A program made the translations under genes and the position numbers. Below are positions 14,140 through 26,706 of a DNA stretch of 64,000 nt, piece by piece. Position 1 is the first letter of the stretch. The number at the start of each line of letters is the position of its first letter. Where the stretch lies: the NCBI RefSeq assembly GCF_905147045.1, contig NC_065897.1, positions 15,001-79,000 of the forward strand, in the 5' to 3' direction. The notes under the pieces are model-generated. The model was given only the letters and a program-made list of their open reading frames with translations, was not told the DNA's origin and made no database searches. The stretch comes from Nymphalis io (taxonomy: Eukaryota > Arthropoda > Insecta > Lepidoptera > Nymphalidae).

Positions 14140-16003
14140 AAACATAAATGCACGGGATTCTGTGAGTTCTTCGAAAGTGTTTTCGCCAAGCGTAATGGTA
14201 ATGCTTACAGCACACATATCCAAGAGCCTAATACAAATGATACTATTTGTAACCTCAACATTGACAAAGAATTAGTTTATAAAATACTTAAAGACCTGGA
14301 TATAAAAAAAGGAGCAGGAAGTAACAGAATCCCAGCCATATTCTACAGTAAATGTGCTAAAGCATTAGCAGAGCCACTGTCAATAATATATAATAAGTCT
14401 GTCAATGTATTTAGCGCTTTTCCAACGAAATGGAAGGAAGCACTAATCATACCAATCCATAAATCAGGACCAAGGAATAAAATAGAAAAAACCATATTTC
14501 CATATTAAATACAATAAGTAAAATCTTTGAAAGAATTGTTTATAAGGCGATCGTACCTATTATCCATAACTCAATACCCGTACAACAACATGGCTTTATG
14601 GAAAACCGATCAACGGTAACAAACTTATCACTATTTACTAATTTTGTTTACATGGCAATGGACAATAGAGAGCAAGTAGATGTAATATATACCGACTTTC
14701 AAAAGGCGTTTGACAGAGTAGACCATGATATACTGATGCAAAAGCTTCAAGAACTTGGAATCAAAGGTGACTTGCACAGGTGGGTTTGTTCCTATATATC
14801 AAAAAGGCAGCAAGCAGTTGTTATAGGTAGTGACTTCATATACGCAACTTCAGGGGTCCCACAGGGATCACTATTAGGTCCGTTACTGTATAACGTATAC
14901 TTGTATGATATATTTAATTGTTTAAAGCACTCCCGTTTTTTACTATTCGCAGATGATAAAAAAGTTTATAAAGTAATAAGTAGCACATCTGACTGCATTG
15001 AATTGCAACGTGACCTTGATAATCTTTCATATTACTACGAAAAAAATAAAATAACGATTAATATTAAAAAAAACAGTAAAAATATCATTTTCTAGGAAGT
15101 ATAAAAATATTGAATATAACTATAATATTGATAACAAGCCGATACAAGAAGTTAAATCAGTGCGTGACCTTGGAATTCAATTAGACTCTAAATTATTGAT
15201 GGCAGAGCATATAGAACTCATTACTGATAAGGCATATAAGCAATTCGGCTATATTAAACGTATATGTCAATCTTTTAATAATATTGAATGCATAAAAATT
15301 TTATATTTTACTTATGTACGTTGTATTATAGAATACGGTTGTAGTATATGGTCTCCGAATTATATAACTTACAAAGAAAAACTGGAGAGAATACAAAAAA
15401 AGTTCATAAAATTTCTTTGCTTCAAGGACTTTAAAGATTTTAACGATTATGTTGATATATGTAAACAATATAATATTGAAACATTAGAAACGAGACGACG
15501 ACATTACGATATGTATATGCTACATGCAATAATAACCGGAGATATAGATTGCAACGATTTATTGAGCGTTTTGTATTTAAGAGTTCCTAATCGCCGCACA
15601 CGTCACACAGCACTATTCCACACGCCTGAGCTAAACACTAATTATGCACACAACTCTGTCCTTAATCGCATGGTCCACACATATAATTCAAAATACTCAG
15701 AAATAGATCTGTTCAGCATGTCAAAACTAGCTTTTAAAAAAGCTATAATTAAAAAAGATAAAAATTCATTATAACACACACACACACACACACATCACAC
15801 ACACACACACTCACACACATACACGCACATATTGGATTCCCACCCGTAAACAGTTTTACTTTTACTACCGTCTTCTAGTTATTAATATGTTTAAGTTACC
15901 TGTGTAATTCTATTTTGGTTTTAATTATATGTTATATAATAGTCAATATATCAACTTATGTATAAAAACTGTTGGATTACCAAATAAATAAATAAATAAA
16001 TAA
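14140..16003 (+). mobile_element. LINE with frameshifted reverse transcriptase
   Basis: Plus-strand remnant starting inside the region before RT. Visible are an upstream segment ending IPIHKSG, a frameshift near 14490-14515, then ISILNTISK, QQHGF, the catalytic YTDFQKAFD, SGVPQGSLLGPLL and FADD (the last in FLLFADDKKVY). A second frameshift lies between about 15070 and 15095, after which the thumb and C-terminal part continues to the stop at 15772-15774. A CA microsatellite follows (15775-15830) and the element ends in (AAAT)n at about 16000. It is probably a Jockey/CR1-group element. The endonuclease is missing, so it cannot be autonomous. Confidence 0.85.
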
Positions 16004-16049
16004 CATAACATAATAGTAATAAATAGTACTAAATATAGATATTTCTAAA

Positions 16050-18160
16050 TAATAAGTTCGATATATAAAACTCTAAAAAAATTTGGTATAACATTAAATC
16101 TATAACTAACTTGAACTGCTCAAAATCAGATAATACAGAATTACTAAACATAAGATCTTCTCCCACTGAATCAATTAATTATATCAATGACTACTTTGCT
16201 GGCGTAGGTGAAAAACTGGCCACTGATATTGTCCAAACAAGTGGTTCATTTTTTTCCAATACTCATACAAGTCAGTTAAACTCCTTTGTACTTCTTGATA
16301 CAGACTGTAAAGAAGTACATGATGTACTTATGTCTCTTAAAACAGATAGTGCCCCTGGATGGGATAATATTCCAACTAAATTTTTAAAAATAGCTAAACT
16401 AGTAGTTGTTCCAATAATCTGTCATCTAACGAACCTTTGCTTTAGAAAAGGAATCTTTCCGTCCCTGCTTAAACGATCTATCATAACTCCCGTTCACAAG
16501 GGTGGTGACAGAGATGACGTTAGTAACTATCGTCCAATTTCCGTTTTGCCGTCAATATCAAAGTTAATAGAAAAAATTATAAATGTGAGATTATTAAACT
16601 ATTTAAATAAATTTAAGCTTTTGTCAGAGTCTCAATATGGTTTTCGTCAGGGCAAATCCACGGAGGACGCTGTTGAAGCTCTAACCTCGCACATTGTTAA
16701 GAGTCTTGACAGTGGTAAAAGGTCTTTGGCTGTATTCCTTGATTTAAAAAAAGCCTTTGATACGGTCTCTGTCCCCATTCTTGTGAAAAAGTTAGAAAAT
16801 TTGGGAATCAGAGATACCTCGCTGGCTCTTTTTAGGGACTACTTGAGCGACCGAACTCAAGAAGTCAAAATTGGACAGTTTGTTAGTCGTGCCTCAAAAA
16901 TAACTTATGGCGTACCGCAAGGTAGTGTCTTAGGACCTACCTTGTTTCTAATTTACATTAATGATCTCTGTAATTTAAAAATAAACAATGCTAAAATATT
17001 TTCCTATGCAGACGATACCGCAATTGTTTTTACAGATACTAGTTGGACTAAAGTTAAAAATACAACAGAAAGAGGTCTCTTCACTGTCTCCTGTTGGCTG
17101 AAGTCAAATTTACTGTCTCTAAACACAACCAAAACAAACTACATGCCTTTTTCCATCTATAATCGAACCCAGCCAGATAGTAACTATAATATTACAGTTC
17201 ATGTTTCCAATAGCATTAAATGTGAGGACTGTAATAACTGCTCCATGATCAAGCGAGTGAACTCTTTCAAGTACCTTGGTGTGTTAATTGATCAAAGACT
17301 ATCATGGGATGCACAGCTAGAAGCTGTAGGGTGTAGATTGCGTAAACTAATTTGGATATTTAAGATGTTACGCCACAAAGCCTCTTGGGCCTTATTACAT
17401 AAAATATATAAAGCTTTGGCGCAGTCAATATTGGAATACTGTATTCCTGTATGGGGAGGAGCTGCTAAATCTAAGTTCATTGAAGTTGAGAGAGCGCAAA
17501 GGCTTTTGCTAAAAGTTATCCACTTCAAGCCACATCGCTTCTCAACGGACACGCTATATTCAATGAGCCAGATACTGACTGTCAGACAAATGTATATCCA
17601 ACGTATCATTCTTAAAGCTCATAAATCATTAAAATTCATTAAATCCAGTTCATTAAACAGAAGAATAAAACATAAAATTGCTGAAACGTATGGTGCTAAG
17701 ACTACTTTTGCTAGCAACCAATATATAACACGTTCTGCCTACCTTTATAATAAAATTAATAAAATTCTAAACATATATCCCGAACAATATTTTAACGTCA
17801 AACAGAAATTATTTGAATGGTTAAAAACAAAAACATACGATGACACCGAATTAATTCTGTTTCATAAAACATAATCTAATCTACTGTAATCTACACATCT
17901 ACCCACCTACACATACACACACACATACACACATACACACACACACACACACAAACACACAAGTAAAATTTATTTTGATATAATGTTAGTTTACCTACCG
18001 ATTGTGAGTTTTAGTATATAGTAAGATATTGTTTATTCTTTTTAAGAACATGGACAGAATTGTATGTTATGGAAGAGCGGGTCCTTCTGTCACGAGTATT
18101 ATATTATACTCACTAGAGGGTCCCAACCTTTATTTGCTATGTACAACTTGATAAAGGATA
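16050..18160 (+). mobile_element. 5'-truncated Jockey/CR1-like LINE
   Basis: Contains the intact RT frame listed next, then a 3' UTR with a CA microsatellite (17905-17962). The 5' boundary is placed where the conserved linker (SKKIWYNIKS) begins. The 3' boundary is approximate because no clear poly(A) is seen. It lies about 50 bp after the previous LINE, in the same orientation. Confidence 0.7.
16069..17874 (+). CDS. Reverse transcriptase ORF of Jockey/CR1-like LINE
   Basis: An uninterrupted frame of about 600 codons. It is the C-terminal part of a LINE ORF2, so there is no native start codon; the frame opens after a TAA at 16066. RT motifs in order: APGWDNIP (palm entry), SNYRPISVLP, QYGFRQGKSTEDA, the first catalytic aspartate in FLDLKKAFD, YGVPQGSVLGP, then YADDTAIV with both aspartates, and FKYLGVLID. 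A C-terminal stretch with LEYCIPVWGG follows. The frame ends at TAA. The endonuclease domain is absent, so the copy is 5'-truncated. The RT shows no stop or frameshift, which suggests a fairly recent insertion. Confidence 0.88.
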   Translation, partial: NSKKIWYNIKSITNLNCSKSDNTELLNIRSSPTESINYINDYFAGVGEKLATDIVQTSGSFFSNTHTSQLNSFVLLDTDCKEVHDVLMSLKTDSAPGWDNIPTKFLKIAKLVVVPIICHLTNLCFRKGIFPSLLKRSIITPVHKGGDRDDVSNYRPISVLPSISKLIEKIINVRLLNYLNKFKLLSESQYGFRQGKSTEDAVEALTSHIVKSLDSGKRSLAVFLDLKKAFDTVSVPILVKKLENLGIRDTSLALFRDYLSDRTQEVKIGQFVSRASKITYGVPQGSVLGPTLFLIYINDLCNLKINNAKIFSYADDTAIVFTDTSWTKVKNTTERGLFTVSCWLKSNLLSLNTTKTNYMPFSIYNRTQPDSNYNITVHVSNSIKCEDCNNCSMIKRVNSFKYLGVLIDQRLSWDAQLEAVGCRLRKLIWIFKMLRHKASWALLHKIYKALAQSILEYCIPVWGGAAKSKFIEVERAQRLLLKVIHFKPHRFSTDTLYSMSQILTVRQMYIQRIILKAHKSLKFIKSSSLNRRIKHKIAETYGAKTTFASNQYITRSAYLYNKINKILNIYPEQYFNVKQKLFEWLKTKTYDDTELILFHKT

Positions 18161-18248
18161 TATCGATATTTCACTAACAATCCTACTCGCGTTCGCGCCT
18201 ACTCGTTTGACAATTGATATTTACAAATTTACAACGATATTCGATATC

Positions 18249-18470
18249 GGATATACTGTATGCAGAGTATACAAGACCGATATCGGTGGATATCCGAATA
18301 TTATAAACACTGTGCGTGCGCTAAGCGCTTCGATATCTAGATATTAGATTTAGTACCATAACAATACCGTATACAGATTATACAGAAACGATATCAGTGG
18401 ATATCAGTGGATATCCGAATATATAGATACTGTGCGCTCCGATATCTAGATATTAGGTTTTGTACCGATA
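18249..18470. repeat. Two tandem ~110-bp GATATC-rich units
   Basis: Units at about 18253-18361 and 18364-18470 share TATAC, CGATATC, GTGGATATCCGAATAT, a CTGTGCG block, CGATATCTAGATATTAG and GTACC. They diverge by small indels; the second has an internal repeat of CAGTGGATAT. The sequence is rich in GATATC palindromes. No coding content. Confidence 0.75.
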
Positions 18471-18479
18471 CATAGATAT

Positions 18480-21400
18480 TGTATCTATATACAATTTGTA
18501 TCGCCCATGCCTACTTTTAATTCAACGAAATCACATTTTAAGCTGACGATGCGATTTTCTAGATTCGTAATAGTTGTTTATATCTTCGTGTTCGCGTTGT
18601 TTTCTTATAAACAATGTATTACTGTCTGTCCATAGTTGTTAAATTTATTAATGAGGTCTTCTACTAAAGTAATTTCTTTTTTTCAATGTTGAATTAATTG
18701 AATATTTCGACACTTTTGCACCAATCGAATGTAATAAAAATTGCGACTTTTCTCTTTTCACACTCCTTATCGAAGCCAGTGGCTAATAAATAAAGTTCGA
18801 AATATAGTAGCCACTTTTTCCAAATTCAATTGTTATTTATTCGTTGTTTATAAGCAACTTCGGTAGGTAAAACGTTAAATTTTTAACCGCCATTTTAAAC
18901 TTTTGACAGGAGCCACCAAACTAAATTCATTAAATACCAAGTAAATGTTCACAGCACGCACTTCTAAAACCGTGTATTATTATTATAATTGATATTTTAG
19001 GCTTTGTTACACCTTTATAATATTCACGTATTAATTGGCACTAAATTAACCGCGAGGCTCGCGTGACCTTGCTCACATAAGTAAAAAAAGCTGGTAGAGG
19101 TTAAGATACACACAATACATATGCAATATAAGTTTTATGTAAAAACTGCCCAAAAAAACACTGAAAACTCGAAATTGTTACCAAAACTTTTTGATTGTGA
19201 CAACTGCATTTGACAGTACGAGTGCGGTTCCTACAGATAATAATTTATTGATTCATCGTTGTGAAGCAAAAGTTTTACGCACAAATATATATTAGACAAA
19301 TTATAGGATAAATATTAATCTCATTTCAGTTTGACCAAAGACTATAAAAATTTCAAGAGGAATGATAAATGGAACGCGTGTGTATACACACGTCCAATAC
19401 GTAATGCATATGTTTGTTTGTTGTAGTGTGTGTAACGTTTTATTTTACTAAGTTAAGATATTTCTAATGCATATTTCACAAAAATTTTACTACTTTCTGA
19501 ACATCTCCTCTATCTAAACTTTAACTGTGCAAAATTTCATTCTTCTTCGTCCACGCAATTGGCGGTAAAAGGGGTACAAAGTGGGGTGCTTCACTTATTT
19601 ATATTATAGATATAATATCGTATCGATTTGAATCGTCGTCGCGGATTCAAATGGATTGCCATTTTAATGGCCGCCATTGTCGTCCAATATGTTGATTTTA
19701 TTAACTCAGTCAGTGCGCACGTCTGGCTCTGTCCTGAGAGCAAGAGACCAAGGGGGTCACTCGACAAAATGATCACACGTGCTACTGAGATTCCATCAGT
19801 CGGCTACATAATAAAATAGGCACCCGTCTTATAATTTTCACACTTGACGTCTGACAACCGACCAACTTACATGACATACACGTTGTGTGGTGTTGCTATT
19901 CTAATAAGTGACGTCGTATACCCGCTTAAATTTATTATCTCTGACATATATATATAAACTAGTGGCGCTGTCGTTATTATTCTATACTTTTATTGCTAGC
20001 CGTCTGTGACGTCTAGCGAAAGATCGAAATGCGACGTTGCCACATCGTGCGCATTATGTTCGCGATTCTCGAGTGTTCACGCGTCTTCAGTTACCATACG
20101 TTCAGAAAAAATTATCGAAGTTAAAAGTTGCTTAAATTAATTCCCGGACTTGGAAGTAAGATTGCTAATTTTTTTTTCTTTTTTTTTAATTGTATTTGTT
20201 GATACTTTGAATTTATACAATTGATTATTGAATTGAATTTATTCTTGATATAAATTCAATTATAGGTAGATAAGTATTTAACCGTCTGCAAAAAGGAGGC
20301 TTTAAATCTTCTGTTGTTTCATATTAAAACTGACCTTTTCTTTTATACTTCTTTTTGTAGTGTAATTAAAAAAATATTTCAGTGGCAAATCACAACAACA
20401 TCCTTATGCCTCGAACAACGTACATTGGTAAATATTTTTTCAATTATAATTACGAGTAGATAATTAGGTAGGTAATCTATTATTCGTTAAACTAAATAGG
20501 CATCGTTCATATATTATGTAAAAATCTAAAGAAAAGAATTAATAAGTACATGCGAAACTACAATATTAAAATCATTAACGCAAACAGAGACGACGACACA
20601 AGCGGGGAGTTCCCGGGAGGTGCGGTGCGGGTGGCGCGGATCCATTACCATGGAAATCGTTTACCTATAAGCATCCGATACTTTTGATGATAATTTATGA
20701 AAAAACTTGTAAAAAAACTAACTTGTTTTAAGTATTAAAATAATGGCCCCTATTGCAGCCTGATAGAAACAAAAATGTATTTAAACTTGTATACGGACGT
20801 TGCAATATAATAACAAAGTTTCACAATATGCATCATTTGACGTCCTGGACGTAACGTCCGTATATAATTTGTCTAACTAAACGTGTAAAATATGTTAGTT
20901 AATAATTTAATCCATAGATCGTTAATTAACGACAATTCGACAAATAGATTAGCATTTCAGTTAACTCTAAAAAATGTTAACGGTCTCGCTAACTTCTGTT
21001 AATTTTTTTTAAGATCACATCGTTTATCCATTGCCTACTATAATAATATTTACCATATCGCTCGCACGGCGCCTCGCCGTAAAAACACGACCAATACATA
21101 GTAATTTTATTTTCTTTCAAATATGATTCAATGATAGTTGTCAAAATATGTATGTTGATAAAAACATTAAATCTCAAGCTTAATGTTTTTATTGCTGACA
21201 AAAAAATAATTTGAAGAAGAACTTTGGTCAGACGTATTCGATCGGTCTTAGGTGAGAGCGTGGTACTCTCCCAGATGTGGTGGCCTATTCGGCTGTAACT
21301 AGAAGGTATACAGCGTGGCAATACCACATTAAAATTTAAAAAAATATAAAAATTGGTCAGCAGCCTGTGTATAGCACCAACTATTTGCTTTTTATCCGAT

Positions 21401-21766
21401 GGACAAGGTGCTCGAAGTGGTTTTCGAAGCCCCGTCTCCCATCCAGGGGGATTAAAACCCCTGGGCTTTATCAGCTCGTACTATACAGGGTTACTGAAAA
21501 CTCCCTACCTATCTTCAGGGACAGGTCCTGAGAGGTATATGAGCATTTTTTGTTCTACAACTTTTGACTCATTGATTTTTTACAACTTTGTATGAAACAG
21601 CCGATCGCTCATTTTAGGTTTCCATATTAAGTGTGGATAAGTCCGACTCACACTTGGCTAGCTTTTATTATTAATTTGTTGAGTAATTTTATGAGAGCAT
21701 GTAATAGCATTCCTAACACCACATTTATGTTTTTAATAAATTAGCTGAATTATAGTTTTATTTTAC
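18480..21766. other. Non-coding, AT-rich DNA with no recognised gene
   Basis: Short frames (for example 19628-19819) have no family signature. Noted landmarks are a perfect palindrome CGTGTGTATACACACG at about 19377-19392 and a GC-rich patch at 20595-20645. A stretch at about 20085-20155 looks like a first exon (TTCAGTT initiator-like sequence followed by GGAAGTAAG, donor-like). The link to the broken gene downstream is only a possibility. Confidence 0.45.
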
Positions 21767-21788
21767 AGATGTCCAGCCACAATCTCAG

Positions 21789-22068
21789 CCGACGAGCCGG
21801 TTGGCGTGGTTGGTAGAACACTTGCCTTTCACGCCGAAGGTTGTGGGTTCGATTCCCACCCAGGACAGACATTTGTGTGCATGAACATGTCTGTTTGTCC
21901 TGAGTCTGGGTGTAATTATCTATATAAGTATGTATTTACAAAAGACAAGTAGTATATGTAGTATATCAGTTGTCTGGTTTCCATAGCACAAGCTTTGTAC
22001 AAGCTTAATTTGGGATCAGATGGCCGTGTGTGAAAAATGTCCCAGGATATTATAAAAAAAAAAAATCT
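21789..22068 (+). mobile_element. tRNA-derived SINE (family C)
   Basis: The head resembles a tRNA: A-box-like TGGCGTGGTTGGTAG and B-box GGTTCGATTCC inside a tRNA-like 3' half. A unique body follows (ACATGTCTGTTTGTCC, GATCAGATGGCCGTGTGTG) and the element ends in a 12-base A-tract at 22053-22066. The body and tail rule out a functional tRNA gene. It splits a coding-like stretch. Confidence 0.82.
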
Positions 22069-22806
22069 GCCTTCAATAGCAATACCTAATAGCAGTACTG
22101 ATGATTTATTTATGGACACTACTGACAATGAGCAGAACAGAGATTAAGCTTATGTGCCTATGTGTGTGTTCATCTGACGACTTGTCGGTTTCTTTGGAGA
22201 ATGAGTCGCATTGCACTACAGATTTAACTTCTGAAAGTATTTCATTGGAATTCAACACCGATGAAACACATTTAATAAACCAAGTTGCTACTCAACATTG
22301 TAATGTCAACATTAAAGAAACCGAACATATTCTTGTTGGAAACAATGACAATTCAATAATTGAAAATTTTGAAACTTCAAATATGTTGGTGTACGGGAAT
22401 AACTGGCTCGACGAAATAAAACAGGCGAATTTGGATAACTTAGAAAACGTGTAATAACTCGTTGCCTCGTTGTATTAAATTTTTTCAAAACCTAGTAAGT
22501 TCCAGAAGAGGTCAGCACCAATTAAAATATCTACTTCTGATGCTGGTAGAAAGTAGGGTCGGCTAAACAAATTTTAGTAGGGATATTGAGGTTAGACAAA
22601 TCAACTTCACGACAGGGCATGTCATTTGTTATTAACGGCAATACAAAACAAAATAACTTAGCACTATAGCTGTTATCTAGTGACGTCATTTTAACCTGAC
22701 ATGTATTGCCTACGCGAGAATTCACGTTATTTATGCCAAAGATTGACTCATCTACTTGTTTAGTGTATAACTTGGGCCGTTTACATTGTAGCGGAGTTGT
22801 GAATGA

Positions 22807-23485
22807 TGTTGTAGATGAGGTTTGATTAAAACAAAGTTTCTTCCACTACTAATTTATTTCTTGTAGAAATAATAAACACAAAGATAGGCACAGCACAGAG
22901 TAGAATGAGAAGAACGAAGTATGAAGATAAGTTTAGATGCAAGAAGGAAGTATCACTTATTACAAAGACTTAAGGTGCAAAATCGTGTAGCAAATTACAA
23001 GCGAGAAGCGACGTGCGTTCAGTACGAGATCTAGGATTCGACTGGTTGGCGGAAGGCGGCCGACTGCTGAGCCGATGCGCGTACGTTTCTTTGTTCAAAG
23101 TAACGGTATTTTATTTAGAATAGACATTTCTATTATACGATCGCGCGGCGACTGCCTTCCGACATTACATAAATTATTATATTATATTTGAATTATTTAT
23201 ATGATTTTAAAGTGTAAATATTTATATTGTGTATTACATGTATATGTTATAATATATAATATGTATTTATTATATAATTTATACAAGTATATAAAGTATA
23301 AGTATATAAAGTATATATAGTATAGTTATATGTAAATATGTTATAGTAATATTTGTATTTATGTTACATTTATTATTTTATGTATGAAAAATATATAAGA
23401 TATTATATGATTATATATATAATGTTTTATTTATATAAGTTATATAGGTTGTAGGGATCTGGTAAGTGTCGCGTTCGCCACAACA
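22807..23485 (-). repeat. Nested solo LTR
   Basis: A 679-bp block with terminal inverted repeats TGTTGT...ACAACA, sitting inside BEL/Pao protease coding sequence. On the minus strand it starts TGTTGTGGCGAACGCG, passes through an AT-rich part (23166-23450) and a GC-rich part, carries AATAAA-type signals near its end, and closes with CATCTACAACA. A target-site duplication is not obvious. Strand choice rests on the polyadenylation-like signals. Confidence 0.6.
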
Positions 23486-24449
23486 TAATCGCTCCGTCAT
23501 AAAGCATCATGAAGTTTATGATATGTGCTGCCACTGTCGAGTGCCGCACTCACTATATGTTCAACATTATTATGATCATATACTTTAACTAAAGTGGTTG
23601 ATAATAAAACGCCGCGCTGCTTATTATTATTTTTGCTATACGAAGGCGAGAGGTTCGCAGATACCAGCGTACGACGTTACCAGCGCCAGTGTGAATTGAA
23701 CGCTCAGGCGCAACTGATGTTGACTGAGACGCTGATATATTATTATCCATGTCATAGCGATTACCTTTAATGTCAGAGACGTGAATTAATATATTGTGCC
23801 TACGCTTACATAGCTTGCACTCAGGTTTTTTACAATTGTTAGCAAAATGACCTGAACGAAAACAGTTGTAACACACTTTATAACTCGGTATTAACTTAAG
23901 ACGAGCTTCATTACTTAATGAAGGAACTGTGAACAATTAGTTAGACTGTGGTCACCTTTACAACAGGGACAAGTCTTAGTGACAGATTCAGGGCTTGGAC
24001 AACCAGAACTCTATGTCGTTACCATGGATTTTATCTTTGGAATATGTTTGGAATGTGTTTTTGTTTTAAGTCAGCGCGTGTATGAATGAATGGAAAGGAA
24101 TGCATCGAATATGATTTCGCTATTCTTGTCAATACGGCCCTTAAACTCCTCCCACCCACGATAAGACTCCTGATCTAACTTGCGAGTAACTAAATATATT
24201 AATAAAGTGTCTCATTGTATAACTGTCTCACCTAAGGATTCTAAAGAACGCAAGTTTTTATTTAATTGGTCTATCAACCCTTTTAATGCCACAGAAGACT
24301 CCCTAGTAACAGCTTCGATATTAAATAAGGCTGATTCTGCACTAATAATCTTTTATTATCATAACGATCGCATATTAAACTCCAAGCAACTGTGTAATTA
24401 CTAGCGGAAAACTCAATCGATTGAATAACCGCAGCCTCTAGAGAAGCAC

Positions 24450-24597
24450 GCAAATCATCATCATCATCATCATATCAGCCGAAAGACGTCCACTGCTGGA
24501 CAAAGGCCTCCCCCAAGGATTTCCACGTTGGCCGGTCTTGCGCTGCCCGCATCCCACTGCTTCCCGCGACTCGTTCTAAGTTGTCGGTCCACCTTAA
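24450..24597 (-). mobile_element. RTE-type LINE 3' end (second RTE family)
   Basis: Minus-strand translation gives RWTDNLERVAG, then TWKSLGEAFVQQWTSFG and a stop, followed by an ATG trinucleotide repeat (CAT repeats on plus, about 24450-24472). This is the same C-terminal signature as the main RTE family here but clearly diverged, with a different tail repeat. It is inserted in BEL gag. Confidence 0.8.
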
Positions 24598-25139
24598 TAA
24601 TAATAAGATAATGGAATTTATTTATTTGGTCAATTTCATCATTATTATGGATGAGGCTAGTAAAAGTGTCACGAAATTCCAGCCAATTACTATAACACCC
24701 ATTAAACCGTGGTAGGTGTATCGTATGCAATTTAATAGGCTTATGAATACTGACACCTGTATTCCTATCACTACATATAGACTCATTGTCTTTATTGTAA
24801 AACTTTAAAAATTCTTGAGATATAGTAAAATGCCTTATAATATAATTATTCAAACTCTGAATGCTCAGAAAACTGTAATTTTACATCGTCAACTGTACAT
24901 TCCAAACGCAACTGTACCTCATCATATTGCATGTTCAACGACTCGATCCGTTCCCTCCGCAATTGCAATTCAGTGACATCACAACTGCTTAATTTTTTAT
25001 CATTTAATGCATCGAGGTAATCAATAAATGCTGTTAAGCGACCTTTAAAACTTCCACGCTTCTTTACTAACTCCCTTTCCTCGGACATACTGGGATTCGG
25101 TTGTCGTCGACCTGTAATGTATACAATAACAAGTTATAT

Positions 25140-26300
25140 AACTATGTACTATTTTAATTATAAGCTTTAGGCACTACTTTCTAGAATTAATTTTATTTGA
25201 TTTAACAATGTAAATAGGTAATCTTTAAAGTAAATGTTAACAATATAATTATTAAATTTAAAACGGCAATTTTTATTTAACCTACACAAATAAATAATTA
25301 TTTTAAGTACACTACGGCTTAATTAACACACAAATATATTAAAAGTAAATGGATTGTAATAATACCTAACACTTATTAATACATTATATTTAACAAGTAC
25401 CTACGCATCAACTCACACACAACAACAGTAATAATTGAATGTATGTCTCTTAAATGCAATTTTAAAATTATACAACGAAGTAATTACTTCTACAATAACA
25501 TTTTAATTATTGTATATATAATAGTTCTGCTAATCATATGTATATAATATGAAAAATGAGAACCATTCAAAATGCAAGTTGGTACTTAATTAATTAATTA
25601 ATACAGGTACAAAATGTACTAACCTTTTATATTTCTTATATATTTTAAAGTTAAACACAACCTGTACGAGTGTTGGGTGACGATATTATCCACAAGAATA
25701 TGTAGCAGTACGCATAGCAACAAGAATACACACGCCACGCATGTCTCATTATTTGACGTCATCGTTTGAAACAACGAATAGCTCTGAAAAGAGCTGTTTA
25801 TTTGAAACAAGAAGTAGCATGCAATGACGTAGTATGACGTAATGTCAAGCTCTTAAAAGAGCTGTTTTTATATTTATTATCTTCATATAATAATCTTCGC
25901 TTCAATTGGTTCCACTTCTTCAACGAAAACAACTCAACTTGCTGACTTCTTGAAACGCGTCTTCACTCCACGCGCCGCTCGAACTGACTGAACGTGACGC
26001 CGCGGTAAAACGAGTATTTGTAGAATCAGCCGCGCATCGATAGTGGGAAATTAAGCGCGGGAGTATAACGCAAAACAGGTTTTTAAGCGCCAATCAAAAT
26101 TCCTACTTTTAATGTAGACGCGCGCATTTGTTATTATTTTTACATTTTTACAACTTATATTTTTCTTGTATTCCTATTGGTTAATTTTTACTCCACTTTT
26201 TGTATATATACTCGTACCGTTTTTCAATAAATCATTCCACGAATTCCACAATATTCTACTGTTCTACAAGAAGAAGTTTTATTTTACTACTACAACGTCC
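25140..26300 (+). other. AT-rich stretch with LTR-like right part
   Basis: 25140-25600 is AT-rich with nothing recognised. 25740-26297 has promoter-like signs on plus: CCAAT-type boxes (about 26088 and 26176), TATATATACTCG (about 26201) and AATAAATC (about 26226). It ends TTCTACAAGAAGAAG...CTACTACAACG, which resembles the end of the nested LTR (TTCTACAAGAAATAA...CATCTACAACA). It may be another LTR, in opposite orientation; its start could not be located. Confidence 0.35.
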
Positions 26301-26529
26301 GCCTCCTAAAAATACTTAACACCGTTGAAATATGTGTACTAATTCCAAATTCACTCTGCCAACGTGTAACTCCTCAAGTTGCAGTTATTTTTAATTCCGT
26401 TGTTAATTAATATTTCTGATTCATTAATTATCTTCATTAATTCTTAAGTAATAATCAGGCTCGATAATGGACCATGTACGGGAATAACTGGCTCGACGAA
26501 ATAAAACAGGCGAACAGGATAACTTAGAA

Positions 26530-26706
26530 ATTGTGTATTAACTCGTTGCTGGTAAGAACGCTAATCACCATCAAACGGTGACGATGAGCGGCAATTAAGC
26601 AAAATGAAGTTGACGGTATACAGGCTTACACCGTAGCTCCAAACAACAATCAGGCGCTTCAACAGTTGGAGTCATCTCATTATAATTTAAATATGTATAT
26701 TCCGCC
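26530..26706 (+). repeat. ~175-bp direct duplication, copy 1
   Basis: Near-identical to 27209-27382, with only a few substitutions. Both copies carry the coding-like segment of the shattered host gene. Copy 1 is cut by a SINE immediately after the shared CCGCCAAGTGAAA. Confidence 0.9.

Larger units (their letters stand above)
22470..25130 (-). mobile_element. BEL/Pao LTR retrotransposon, decayed gag-protease part
   Basis: Minus-strand pieces in the expected order. 25088-24846 is gag N-terminus with KKRGSFKGRLTAF. 24853-24598 is gag with LPRFNGCYSNWLEFRDTF. 23936-23740 is a zinc-knuckle segment with CYNCFRSGHFANNC and a second C-x2-C motif. About 23650-23500 is the protease with ALDSGS. After a nested LTR (22807-23485) the protease region continues (VNSRVGNTCQVK, FVLPLIT) to about 22480, ending at VDILIGADLFW. 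RT, RNase H and integrase are absent. Gag is broken by a 150-bp RTE fragment, and several frameshifts are needed. Confidence 0.82.

Noticed and set aside
19591..19819. Short overlapping frames on both strands
   Set aside because: No family signature; chance frames.
21353..21595. 80-codon frame with Pro/Gly-rich text
   Set aside because: No recognisable domain; possibly LINE debris but not supportable.
21795..21870. tRNA gene
   Set aside because: A- and B-boxes belong to a SINE head with unique body and A-tail; the same applies at 48.7 and 52.15 kb.
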